In this document: one piece after another, positions 43,560 through 53,100 of the stretch
Position numbering within the stretch: the stretch's first letter is position 1
Layout: each line of letters starts with the position of its first letter
From: Pseudoalteromonas sp. Z1A8
GTDB taxonomy: Bacteria > Pseudomonadota > Gammaproteobacteria > Enterobacterales > Alteromonadaceae
Length of the DNA stretch: 60,612 nucleotides
Direction of reading: 5' to 3'
NCBI RefSeq assembly: GCF_011378855.1
Contig: NZ_WTLB01000027.1
Span: forward strand, 1 to 60,612
The notes under the pieces: generated by a model
Database searches by the model: none
Seen by the model: only the letters and a program-made list of their open reading frames with translations
What the model was told of the DNA's origin: nothing
Position numbers and translations under genes: made by a program

Positions 43560-44611
43560 AGTGCTGCTCCAGCTAAAAATCCACGAGGTAATTGCATTGT
43601 AATACAGTGCAGGCTGCCAAATTGTTCAATAATGGGTTGGCAATTAATGCCAATAATAGTGTGTTGTGGGTATGCTTTTTGAACTTGTGCAAGCGCATGT
43701 TCATCATTGGCATCATTATACGTTGGAACAAGCACAGCATTATTAATAATTAGGTAGTTAGCGTAGGTAGCCGGTAAGCGTGTTTGCTCATCGTCATAAG
43801 CGGCTTTTGGCCACGGTAACTCAATTAAGTTATATGGGGTGTTATCGGCAGTTTTAAAGGCTTTTAGTTGTTTTTCCATTGCATCAAGTGCGCTGTAGTG
43901 CTCATCAGTTTTATCGTTGCACTTTACATATACAAGGGTATTATTTGGAGCAAAGCGTACTAAGGTATCAATGTGGCTGTCGGTGTCATCACCGGCTAAA
44001 AAGCCATGATCAACCCATAAAAAGCTCGTCGCACCTAAGTGCTCTTTTAAAAGTACTTCTATGTCAGCTGGGTTTAAATCTGGGTTACGATTTTTATTTA
44101 GTAAACATTCGCTGGTTGTTAGCAACACACCATGCTCGTTTATTTCAATACCGCCACCTTCAAGCACCATATCGAGCGCTTGATATTGATTTTTTTTGCT
44201 ACTTAGCTCTTTCACCAATGTACGATTAATTTGATTGTCTAATGCACTTTCAAACTTATTGCCCCAACCATTAAAAGTAAAATCATAGATTTTTAATTGC
44301 TCTGGCGTATCAATGGCGGCGCAAGTAAGCGGACCATGATCGCGCGCCCACGTATCGTTAGTAGGCGTTACTACAAAATGAACACGATTAAGAGAGATAT
44401 TAGCGCTATTTAGCAATGCTGTAATATGCATTTTTAAGGCACTGTTATGTGCCACAATAACAAGCTGTTGCTGCGTTGTTATATATTTAGCAAGCTCAAC
44501 ATACACAGGTTCTACACGTGCTAAATTATCAGCCCAATCGGTGTCTTTATGAGGCCACGTAAGCATAACAGCGTCTTGCTTGGCCCATTCTGGTAAAAGT
44601 CTAAAGTTCAT
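43556..44611 (-). CDS. aguA: Agmatine deiminase (AguA)
   Basis: 351-residue guanidine-modifying enzyme converting agmatine to N-carbamoylputrescine and ammonia. Signature segments are DTDWADNL, WARDHGPLT, VLEGGGIEIN, GDDTDSHIDTLVRF, and the nucleophilic Cys in FGSLHCITMQLPRG. First gene of the aguA-aguB pair. Confidence 0.95.
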   Translation of the reverse strand: MNFRLLPEWAKQDAVMLTWPHKDTDWADNLARVEPVYVELAKYITTQQQLVIVAHNSALKMHITALLNSANISLNRVHFVVTPTNDTWARDHGPLTCAAIDTPEQLKIYDFTFNGWGNKFESALDNQINRTLVKELSSKKNQYQALDMVLEGGGIEINEHGVLLTTSECLLNKNRNPDLNPADIEVLLKEHLGATSFLWVDHGFLAGDDTDSHIDTLVRFAPNNTLVYVKCNDKTDEHYSALDAMEKQLKAFKTADNTPYNLIELPWPKAAYDDEQTRLPATYANYLIINNAVLVPTYNDANDEHALAQVQKAYPQHTIIGINCQPIIEQFGSLHCITMQLPRGFLAGAAL

Positions 44612-44668
44612 GAATTTTATATACTAATTAAGATGACACTAGTTTAGCATTTTACAAAAAGATGTCAG

Positions 44669-45277
44669 CTAATTATCGTTGTTTGAATCATCTTGGGCTA
44701 GTTCTAATTCTTGACGTTTTTTAAGTTGGCGGGTTTGAGCATGTAAACTCGCTCTAACAATTAGTTCTTGGTCAGTGGTTCTAATAGCGGTGAAAAGCAG
44801 GGTGTATTGATAATGTTCGCTATCTTGTTTTTCTACTGCCACAACTTCGGTGTAACAATAAACCGCAGAGGCTTCGTGGTGCAAAAATAGCTTAGTTCTG
44901 AATGATTGGCCAATTGAGTGTACTTCAGGAGAAGTAAAGCGAATACCACCGCCGCCGTAACTATCACATTGGATTGCATTATCTTGCGCTTGTTCTGAGG
45001 CCAAAATATGGCTCATTATTAAATCTATTTTACGTGACTGCGCTTGTAAAAATGTAGCTAGCTCTTGTGCTATATCGCCTAAGTTACGCAGTGGGCGTAA
45101 CGAGCTTTGCTCAAGCTCACTCACTTCATTAGCTAATCTAAATAGTGGGGGGATATCGTCTTCAAGCTCAAGCTGCGATTTAGGAATTTGTCCGTTCGAT
45201 ACGGCGAATAAATTTACTCTTATACTTTCATTAATTTGAAAGTACTGCTCAAACTCACCTAATCTTTCACTATTCAT
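44669..45277 (-). CDS. PilZ domain-containing protein
   Basis: 202-residue cytosolic protein with a helical N-terminal part (about 1-90) and a PilZ-like C-terminal barrel. The DxSxxG hallmark appears as DSYGGGGIRF, and SEHYQYTLLFTAI is a late strand. The upstream arginine pair of the canonical RxxxR motif is not clear, so c-di-GMP binding is uncertain. Start taken at 45277, after a strong GGTGGAG ribosome-binding site; an in-frame Met at 45379 adds an unlikely hydrophobic leader. Single gene between aguA and a terminator. Confidence 0.65.
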   Translation of the reverse strand: MNSERLGEFEQYFQINESIRVNLFAVSNGQIPKSQLELEDDIPPLFRLANEVSELEQSSLRPLRNLGDIAQELATFLQAQSRKIDLIMSHILASEQAQDNAIQCDSYGGGGIRFTSPEVHSIGQSFRTKLFLHHEASAVYCYTEVVAVEKQDSEHYQYTLLFTAIRTTDQELIVRASLHAQTRQLKKRQELELAQDDSNNDN

Positions 45278-45440
45278 TATGTTCTCCACCACGTATTTAT
45301 TTAATAGTAGCGTTGTGAGTACTAAATTGCTAGCAGATAAAATAACGCATAGCGGGCTAAATGCTTTGTTTACATTCAATTTTTAACATACAGATTATGA
45401 AAATAAATACACTAAGACATATTTAGGGTTAGTTATAAAA

Positions 45441-45473
45441 AAGCGGCCAATGTCATCCTAACATTGGCCGCTT
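45441..45473 (-). terminator. Terminator after the HAD gene
   Basis: AAGCGGCCAATGT (45441-45453) pairs perfectly with ACATTGGCCGCTT (45461-45473). On the minus strand it is followed by TTTTTTATAA. Confidence 0.9.
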
Positions 45474-45497
45474 GGGTATTGATTCATCAGCACATAC

Positions 45498-46265
45498 TTA
45501 TTTAAGTAGAGCGGCTAATTCATGTAAATCTTTCACCACGTGATCTGGCTTTTTAGCTAATGGGTAAAGTGCTTTACCAGGGCGAGCTATAAACGTAGTT
45601 TGTAAGCCTGCTTCTTTTGCGCCAGCAACATCCCAGCCATGGGCTGCAACCATCATTGCTTCATTTGGTGCTACGTTTAACTTTTTAAGTACCCACTCAT
45701 AAGCACGTAAATCAGGTTTGTAAATTTTAATATCTTCAATGCTGTAACGCGCATCAAAGTAAGACATTAAACCAGCGCTTTCAAATTGTGCCTTTACACC
45801 CTTGTTTGAGGAATTTGTAAGGCTTACTAATTTATAGCCTTGCGCTCTAAGTTTTGCCAGTCCTTCTTTAACATCAGAATGTGGTGGTAAAGTTAGAAGT
45901 GGTGTAACAATCGCTGTTTTGGCTTGTTCACTAGTAATATCAATATTATTGTTTTGCGCAACCATAAGAAGTGATGCCACGCCGATTTGTCCGAAGTCGT
46001 GATAACTACCGCTTACAGTATCTACTAGTGAATGGTGCAACATAGTTGAAAACCACAGCGGTAATAAATCTTCACGTCCGCCTAGTGCTTTACCAATAGA
46101 GGTACGCATTGACGTTAAATCAAGTAGGGTTTCGTTTACATCAAAAATAAGCACTTTAGGCTTTGTTTGTTCTTTTGCTTCATCAGCTACTGCATAACCA
46201 GATACAAGGCTTGTGCCCACAAGTAATGAAAGAGTCAGTGTTTTTAACGATTTTAAAATAGACAT
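45498..46265 (-). CDS. Exported haloacid dehalogenase-like hydrolase (type II)
   Basis: 255-residue protein of the HAD superfamily, type II haloacid dehalogenase group. HAD motif I is FDVNETLLDL (Asp nucleophile), motif II VSLTNSSNKG, motif III Lys in IKIYKPDLRAYEW, and motif IV AAHGWDVAGAKEAG, all intact. Unusually it begins with a signal peptide (LKTLTLSLLVGTSLVSGYAVADE), whereas dehalogenases of this family normally act in the cytosol. It is translated by a one-base overlap from the peroxiredoxin-like gene upstream. The substrate is unknown; a periplasmic 2-haloacid or phosphate ester is possible. Confidence 0.82.
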   Translation of the reverse strand: MSILKSLKTLTLSLLVGTSLVSGYAVADEAKEQTKPKVLIFDVNETLLDLTSMRTSIGKALGGREDLLPLWFSTMLHHSLVDTVSGSYHDFGQIGVASLLMVAQNNNIDITSEQAKTAIVTPLLTLPPHSDVKEGLAKLRAQGYKLVSLTNSSNKGVKAQFESAGLMSYFDARYSIEDIKIYKPDLRAYEWVLKKLNVAPNEAMMVAAHGWDVAGAKEAGLQTTFIARPGKALYPLAKKPDHVVKDLHELAALLK

Positions 46266-46915
46266 TAATTTTTCTCCGATTCAAGTGCTGCCATAACATC
46301 AATAGGTTCTGCGCGTAGGGTGTAGTCTTCACTTAAGAATGCGTATGTAATAACACCATCTTGATTTATTACGTAAGTAGCAGGTAGCGGTAATTTAAAG
46401 CTTTTATCGCCGTAGTAGTGTTCAAAATCAATACCAAATTGTGTGTATAACGCTTGAATACGCTCATCAAGTGTAAACAATAAACCAAATTGCTCAGCTA
46501 CTTTATTGCTCACATCTGAAAGCACATCAAATTCAAGGTCGTTTTTTTGTGCCGTTGAGAGTGTTTCATCAGGTAACTGCGGTGATATTGCTACTAATTG
46601 AGCACTTTGAGTTTTAAATTGCGGTAAGTAATCGTTCAGTGCTTTTAGCTCTAAATTACAATATGGGCACCAGCCACCACGATAAAAGCTAATAATTACC
46701 GGGCCTTTTTTTAATAAATCTGCAAGCTCAATGTTTTCGCCTTGATGATTGGCTAAGCTGAAGTTTTCTACTTTTTGACCAATTTGCAACGCATTATCTT
46801 TAATATGCTGTGCAATAAGTTCTTCGTTTGTAGTGTTCATTAATGCCAAAACGTCAGTCGGTAATTTGGCATCTTTTTGTACGTTGTAGGCATCTATTTG
46901 CGCTTTTAAACTCAT
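46265..46915 (-). CDS. Peroxiredoxin-like (AhpC/TSA) protein
   Basis: 216-residue thioredoxin-fold protein of the peroxiredoxin-like family. The active site is ISFYRGGWCPYCNLELKALN, with a CxxC in place of the single peroxidatic Cys in typical Prx, so it may act as a thiol-disulfide or Prx-like reductase. VISPQLPDETLSTAQK matches the core. It is the first gene of the Prx-HAD pair and diverges from a LysR gene, which likely regulates it. Confidence 0.85.
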   Translation of the reverse strand: MSLKAQIDAYNVQKDAKLPTDVLALMNTTNEELIAQHIKDNALQIGQKVENFSLANHQGENIELADLLKKGPVIISFYRGGWCPYCNLELKALNDYLPQFKTQSAQLVAISPQLPDETLSTAQKNDLEFDVLSDVSNKVAEQFGLLFTLDERIQALYTQFGIDFEHYYGDKSFKLPLPATYVINQDGVITYAFLSEDYTLRAEPIDVMAALESEKN

Positions 46916-47037
46916 GATTGAACCTCAATAATTAGACTATCTGCAATTATAGTGTTTTACATATTTAAATAAACATTGCAAAACTGAAAGCTTCATTCGA
47001 AAATGTTAAACATTGAAAAGTGCACAATGGCATCTTT

Positions 47038-47925
47038 ATGTATAATTTAAGCGACTTAGAAACATTTATAGCCGTAGTTGAAAATAAAGGGGTGCTTGCT
47101 GCTGCGCGCGAGCAGCGTTTATCGCCTGCAACGGTAAGCCATCGCTTAAGTAAATTAGAACGTGAGCTTGCAACAGTACTTGTTTTTAGAGACAGCAGAC
47201 GAGTACGGTTATCTCCCGCCGGAGAAATATTTTACGCACGAGTGGGTGCTATAATTGAAGCACTTCACGATGCTGAGCATAGTATTGGTGCACGAAGCTC
47301 ATCAGTAAGTGGTTTATTGCGCGTAACCATGCCGCCTTGGATTTTTTCAAAATATGTAATGCCTAGACTTAATGAGCTGGAGCACGCTTATCCAGAGCTA
47401 AAGCTTGATTTTTTAATAACGGATCATTTTGTAAATGTGGTTGATGATGCACAGGACGTTGCTATTAGAGTAGGGCAATTAAATGACTCAGGACTGCTTT
47501 CTCGTAAAATAGTAAACAATAGCCGCATACTTTGTGCAGCTCCTAGTTACATAGAAAAATACGGCATGCCTGAAAATTTAACGCAATTGAGCGAGCATTA
47601 TTGGGTATGTTTACCGTGGCAACGACAGTTAAAGCTTTTTGACGAACATAAAAAAATCCATACTTTTAATGCTAAAACCCGTTTTACTATCTCAAACTCC
47701 GATAATATGACCCAAGCTGCTATTGCAGGCCATGGTATAGCTATTAAATCTAAAATAGCGATTAATGAAGATCTTAAAAATGGAGTTTTAGTTGAAGTTA
47801 TGCCCGGTGTAATGGCACAAGATGATGCGCCAGTGTGGTTTTTACGTCCGCAAAATAGTTTAACTACCCGCAAAACCGATGTTTTTTATGACTTTATGAA
47901 ATCGTTATTTTTGAGCTGCGAATAA
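47038..47925 (+). CDS. LysR-family transcription regulator
   Basis: 295-residue LysR regulator: N-terminal winged helix with FIAVVENKGVLAAAREQRLS and PATVSHRLSKLE (about 1-60), then the effector domain (about 88-290). I chose ATG 47038; the frame also contains a GTG at 47020, but the extra six residues are not conserved in the family. It is divergent from the Prx-HAD operon with a 122-bp gap, the classic LysR arrangement. Its 3' end overlaps the convergent DUF2937 gene by 21 nt. Confidence 0.85.
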   Translation: MYNLSDLETFIAVVENKGVLAAAREQRLSPATVSHRLSKLERELATVLVFRDSRRVRLSPAGEIFYARVGAIIEALHDAEHSIGARSSSVSGLLRVTMPPWIFSKYVMPRLNELEHAYPELKLDFLITDHFVNVVDDAQDVAIRVGQLNDSGLLSRKIVNNSRILCAAPSYIEKYGMPENLTQLSEHYWVCLPWQRQLKLFDEHKKIHTFNAKTRFTISNSDNMTQAAIAGHGIAIKSKIAINEDLKNGVLVEVMPGVMAQDDAPVWFLRPQNSLTTRKTDVFYDFMKSLFLSCE

Positions 47926-48420
47926 GCGTTTAAATGAGCGCTTTGCTCCAGTTAAAAATAAATAACCAGTAAGTTCTGCTAGTACGGCAATAAAAATAGC
48001 TGCAACAATTGCGGCTATAATAGAGTCTTTTTTTAAAATAATTTGACCTTCAAAGCGTTGCCATACTTGTTGCTTTATATCCTTCATGCCACTGATTAGA
48101 GTAAATATATACGGAGATTGAGCAAACCGATTCACAGCGACCTGTAAGTCTTGTTGTCGATTGTAAAGAGTACTTATATTACTTGCCCCCTTATTCACAA
48201 TCTTATCATCAATATTTTTATAGTGTTTTATTAGCTTGTCTAAATCATTATTAAAATACTTAGCAGCATCGTTTTTAAATGGTGCAATTGCATTATTAGC
48301 TTCAATTAATTGGGCTGATAAGGCCTGGCCAAAATCGCTCACAAATGCAGGGATTTGCACCCCAAGTAGTAAACCAAATGCAAAGAAACTAAGGCGGATA
48401 TAATCTAAAATTTTACTCAT
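47905..48420 (-). CDS. DUF2937 family membrane protein
   Basis: 171 residues with an N-terminal helix (YIRLSFFAFGLLLGVQIPAF) and a C-terminal helix (SIIAAIVAAIFIAVLAELTGYLF), separated by a helical periplasmic stretch. This shape and the conserved LGVQ(I/V)P match DUF2937. No function is known. It is convergent with the LysR gene and faces away from the FecI-type sigma gene. Confidence 0.8.
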   Translation of the reverse strand: MSKILDYIRLSFFAFGLLLGVQIPAFVSDFGQALSAQLIEANNAIAPFKNDAAKYFNNDLDKLIKHYKNIDDKIVNKGASNISTLYNRQQDLQVAVNRFAQSPYIFTLISGMKDIKQQVWQRFEGQIILKKDSIIAAIVAAIFIAVLAELTGYLFLTGAKRSFKRLFAAQK

Positions 48421-48525
48421 TGATCTTCCTATCCATTTAAATAACCCAAAATTAACATTTGAGCTTGTTTTTATATCAAAAACTCGTAACCTATCGGTAA
48501 TAATAACAACAGGTGGATGTTAAGG

Positions 48526-49092
48526 ATGACGAAAAAAGTAAAGTTCACGTCAACATTTGTTGATATTTCTAAGCAGCTCAAACGCTTTGTATCGCGCATT
48601 GTTCAACCCGAAGATGTAGAAGATATTGTGCAAGAAACCTTTGTAAAAAGCTATGAAGCTGATTTAAAGCAAGACATCCAGTTTACCCGCAGTTATATGC
48701 TTAAAACAGCAAAACACCTAGCACTTAACCATATAGCTAAGTGGGACAATAAATTTAATGATTCGTTAGAAAACGATAACGAATTACCCGTACTCCTCAA
48801 ATCAATGAAGCTCGAAGATGAATATACATCTAAAGAGCGCTTTTTACTTTTTTGTAGAGCTACTGAGCAACTAAGTTCATCGATTCGTAAATGCTTTATA
48901 TTAAAAAAAGTGTACGGCATGAGCCAAAAAGAGATAGCAGACCAAATGCAGTTAAGCCAAAGCACTGTTGAAAAACACATTGCCAAAGGATTGTTACAAA
49001 CCATGTTGTACATGCGTGAACATGAGCAAGGCTCTCAAACGCACCCTAAAGCTCAAGCACACCCTATATCCGTTAAGAGGGTCGCAGAATGA
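48526..49092 (+). CDS. FecI-type ECF sigma factor
   Basis: 188-residue ECF sigma factor. Region 2 spans about 22-80 (PEDVEDIVQETFVKSY), region 4 about 115-170 (YGMSQKEIADQMQLSQSTVEKHIAKGL). Start taken at ATG 48526 because AGGTGG at 48511-48516 is properly spaced; an ATG at 48517 is nearer to that site than usual. Overlaps the FecR gene by 4 nt. With the anti-sigma factor and the STN receptor it forms a surface-signalling trio whose target is expected to be the receptor promoter. Confidence 0.9.
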   Translation: MTKKVKFTSTFVDISKQLKRFVSRIVQPEDVEDIVQETFVKSYEADLKQDIQFTRSYMLKTAKHLALNHIAKWDNKFNDSLENDNELPVLLKSMKLEDEYTSKERFLLFCRATEQLSSSIRKCFILKKVYGMSQKEIADQMQLSQSTVEKHIAKGLLQTMLYMREHEQGSQTHPKAQAHPISVKRVAE

Positions 49093-50168
49093 GTAATGTT
49101 CATCAATTTAATTCAAAAGATTTAATTTTAGAAAAGTCATGTGATTGGATAAGCGCGATTGATCGTGGTTTAACTGATGATGAAAAAGAGCAATTTAAAT
49201 TATGGATGATGCAAAGCACCGCTCATCAGGACTCTATTTATGAGCTTGCCCAGTTGTGGGATGAACTTTCGGTATTAAATGAATTAAGTCATTTATTCCC
49301 TCAGCGTGGCAATACTAAATCATCAAAAAATAAGTGGATGTTTTCTTACTCAATTGCAGCGAGTTTATTTGCAGCACTAATGGTATGCAGCTACTTATTA
49401 ATTAATTTAGAAAATGGCTATAACCAAGAGCTTGCAAAAGTTAATTACACTAAAATTTACAAAACAAAAGTAGGTGAGCAAGCAACCTATGTATTGCCAG
49501 ACGGCACCATAGTGCAGCTTAATACTAATAGCTTACTAGAAGTTGCTTATAGTAAAGGTCGTAGGCAATTGCTGCTAAGCCGTGGAGAAGGGCGTTTTAA
49601 TGTAGCAAAAGATGCTACGCGCCCGTTTAGTGTTATGGCGGGAGATAAAAGTTTTACCGCTCTGGGTACTGTTTTTAATGTACAGCGCAATACTTCGTCA
49701 GATTTAGAGCTTGTTGTTACCGAAGGCAAAGTGATGATCACCGACCCTAGTGTTGCGGTTGATGCAAATGACTTTAAAGATTATCAACTTGCAGATAACA
49801 GCACGCAAAAAATTCGTCAAATTAATGCCAATATTGTTACCTCAGGCGAAAAAGTAATTATAGAGCAAAGCGTTACAAAACCAATTACCCAGCTTTCAAT
49901 GAACGACGTACAACGCGATTTGGCATGGCAAAATGGCATGCTTATTTTTAATGGAGAAGAGCTAAGTGATGCGTTAAATGAAGTAAGCCGTTATACCGCT
50001 ACACGTTTTGAGCTTTCATCAGACGAGCTCGCCAGTATTAAAGTAGCTGGGGTATTTAAAGCAGGTGACGTTGAAGGTTTACTAGAGAGTTTACAGACTA
50101 ATTTTTCTATTGATCATGAGCGTTTAGGTGAGCATGTAGTAACGCTAAAACACCATACAGAATCATAA
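49089..50168 (+). CDS. FecR-family anti-sigma factor
   Basis: 359-residue FecR protein. The cytosolic N-terminal domain (about 1-75; ISAIDRGLTDDEKEQFKLWM) binds the sigma factor; a single helix (about 80-105; SIAASLFAALMVCSYLLI) crosses the inner membrane; the FecR domain (about 120-220; TYVLPDGTIVQLNTNSLL, LSRGEGRFNVAKDATRPF) and a C-terminal secretin/TonB-like segment (about 275-355) receive the signal from the receptor STN domain. Only 9 bp separate it from the receptor gene. Confidence 0.92.
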   Translation: MSNVHQFNSKDLILEKSCDWISAIDRGLTDDEKEQFKLWMMQSTAHQDSIYELAQLWDELSVLNELSHLFPQRGNTKSSKNKWMFSYSIAASLFAALMVCSYLLINLENGYNQELAKVNYTKIYKTKVGEQATYVLPDGTIVQLNTNSLLEVAYSKGRRQLLLSRGEGRFNVAKDATRPFSVMAGDKSFTALGTVFNVQRNTSSDLELVVTEGKVMITDPSVAVDANDFKDYQLADNSTQKIRQINANIVTSGEKVIIEQSVTKPITQLSMNDVQRDLAWQNGMLIFNGEELSDALNEVSRYTATRFELSSDELASIKVAGVFKAGDVEGLLESLQTNFSIDHERLGEHVVTLKHHTES

Positions 50169-50177
50169 GTAGACGTT

Positions 50178-53100
50178 ATGAAAATCAAACTAATGCTAGC
50201 TAAAGTTGCACCTATAAAGATTAAACGTAAAAAAAATATTAAAAAAAAGAAACAAAACTATAGAGGATTTTTGTTTGTCAGCTGTTTATATAAGTTGCGC
50301 AGTAACCAAACGCATTTATTGAGTGGATTGAGTGTACTTGCACCGGCTATTTTTAGCTTGAGTGTACAAGCCGCAACTCAAACCACTGGGCAAATGGTGC
50401 AATTTGATATAAAAGCGCAGCGAGCAGACAAAGCCTTAATTGAATATGCTAAACAAACAGAGCAAACCGTGGTGTTTTCTTATGAGTTGGCAAAGCAGTA
50501 TGACGCAAATTCAGTTTATGGATTTTACACTCAGCTAGATGCCCTAGAGGCATTATTAGGTGGGACTGAGCTCGATGCGGTTGTTGATCAAAATGGTTTA
50601 CTGAGTATAAAACTCAAACAAATCAACAGGAATGATAACAACATGATGAAGCTTTCAGCGGTCAGTGCAGCAGTATTACCAGCTTTACTTGCAGTAAATT
50701 CGCAAGGTGTAAACGCAGCAGAAGAAGTCGCTCAAGAAAAAATTGAAAAAATTGCTATTGTCGGTAGCCGTGTAGCAGGACGTTCAGTTGAAGATTTACC
50801 CGTTCCAGTCGATATCTTAAGTGCAGAAGCGCTTGAAAATACAGGCCAAACAGAAGTTGGTCGTATGCTACAGTCTATCGCCCCTTCATTTAACTTTTCA
50901 AGCTCTGCAATTAGTGACGGTACTGATGCTTTAAGACCTGCGACACTTCGCGGTTTAGGTCCCGATCAAACATTGGTGTTAATTAACGGCAAACGTCGTC
51001 ACCAAGCAAGTATTATTCATATTAATGGCTCTGTTGGGCGTGGTACCGCAGGTACTGACATGAATGCAATTCCAGCCTCTGCAATTAAACGCATTGAAGT
51101 ATTACGTGATGGCGCTGCTGCTCAGTATGGTTCTGATGCAATTGCAGGTGTTATTAATATTGTGCTTAAAGATGGTAGCGAAGGTGGCAAAGCGGCTATT
51201 AACTACGGTCAATATTCTGAAGGCGATGGCGAAACCATTAACCTTGATTTTAATAAAGGCTTTGCGCTAGGTGATGACGGTTATTTAAATACAACTATCA
51301 ATTACCGTGACCGTGCACCGACTAACCGTGCAGGTTTACATGGCTCTTGTCAGTTTTATGGTTGTACAGAACTAAGTGACGGTACTTTACTTGCTGGCGA
51401 TCCGCGTGAATTAACAGCTGATAGAGATACATTTAGAATTGGTGATGCTGATTCTCAGCAGTTTGGTTTAACAATTAATACCGGTTACGAGTTAGGTGAT
51501 GGCGAGCTTTACGGCTTTATTACTTACTCAACACGCGAAAACGAGTCGGCTGCATTTTTCCGTCATAATGCAAATGCTGGTGGTAACCCTGTACTGCAAG
51601 ATAACGATGCGACTATTCCGCTAGGCTTCTTACCAAAAATTAATACAACTATCGACGATATCTCGTACAACTTTGGTTATAAAACTGAGTTTGATAACGA
51701 TGCAAGCCTTGATTTATCATATACCTACGGTGAAAACAGCATTGATTACACGACAAGTGACACTATCAATGCCTCATACGCTAACTTTTTACGTTATGAC
51801 CAAGGTTTAAGTGCTGCTGATATTCGTACAACTATCCCACGTGAAGCATACGCTTACGGCATGGGATTATCACTGCAAACAATCAATATTGATTTTACGC
51901 AAAACTTTGATGATTATTCTTTAGCAATGGGTGCTGAAATACGTACTGACGAATACCGCATTTTAGAAGGCAATGAGTACGCATACCGCGATTACGATAC
52001 AACTAACGGTGTAAGTATTTACAACGGTTTAAGTGGCGGTGTTGGCTCTGAAGACGCATCGGGTGGTTCGCAAGGTTTTGGTGGCTCGTCTCCTGCATCA
52101 TCAGTTGATGAATCGCGTGATGTAATTTCATTTTACATAGATGCAGAAGCTTATGTAATTGAAGATGTAATTTTATCGGGTGCACTTCGCTACGATAACT
52201 ACAAAGGCTTTGGCGACACTGTAAACTTTAAACTTGCTGGTAACTGGTCTGTAACCGACGATATTTCACTACGTGGTGCATTAAGCTCAGGTTTTAGAGC
52301 GCCTTCAATGCAACAGCTTTACTTCAACAATGTAAGTACGCAATTTGTTGTTGGTACTAATGGTAACTTAGTGGCAGAAGAAGTAGGGACATTTAGAAAT
52401 GATTCAACACTTGCGCAAAGCTTAGGTATTCCAAAGCTTAAAGAAGAAAAATCACAAAACCGTAGTTTAGGTATTGTGTATAACGTTACCGATAATATTA
52501 ATGTAACCGTTGATTACTACTCAATTGATATTGACGACCGTATTGTAATTAGTGACCGCTTAGGTAAAGGTTTATCTACAAGCCTTGATGCTGCACTGAA
52601 TAGTGCGGGTGCTGGCGTAGGTCAGTTCTTCTTAAATGGTGCAGATACAGAAACTCGTGGTGTTGATTTTGTAGCAACGTGGAACACTGAAGGTTTAGGC
52701 GGTACGCTTGATTTTACACTTGCAGCTAACTTTACTAAAACAGATGTTGTATCGTTATTTTCGCCTGCTGGCTCAAGCCTTGAGACAGTAAATGTAGACG
52801 ATATATTTTCAGCGGAAGACATCTCTATTATTGAAGAGTGGCAACCAGAGGATCGTATTAACTTAAGTGCGCTTTATCAACGTGATGATTGGACAGTTAA
52901 CCTTTCACTTAATCGCTTTGGTGAGTACACAGTAGAAGATGGTGGTCGTCAAACGTATGGTGCAGAGATTTTAACTGACGTTAAAGTTAACTACTTCGTT
53001 ACTGAAGATTTGTCGGTAAACATTGGTGCAAACAACTTGTTTGACGTTTACCCAGATAAAAACGAAATAGGTAACTCTCGCTCAGGTACTATTGTGGATG

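Noticed and set aside
50178..50645. STN segment and receptor as two separate genes joined by a sequencing error
   Set aside because: The frame is continuous without stop or shift and STN domains normally lie on the same protein as the plug, so a single gene is the simpler reading.
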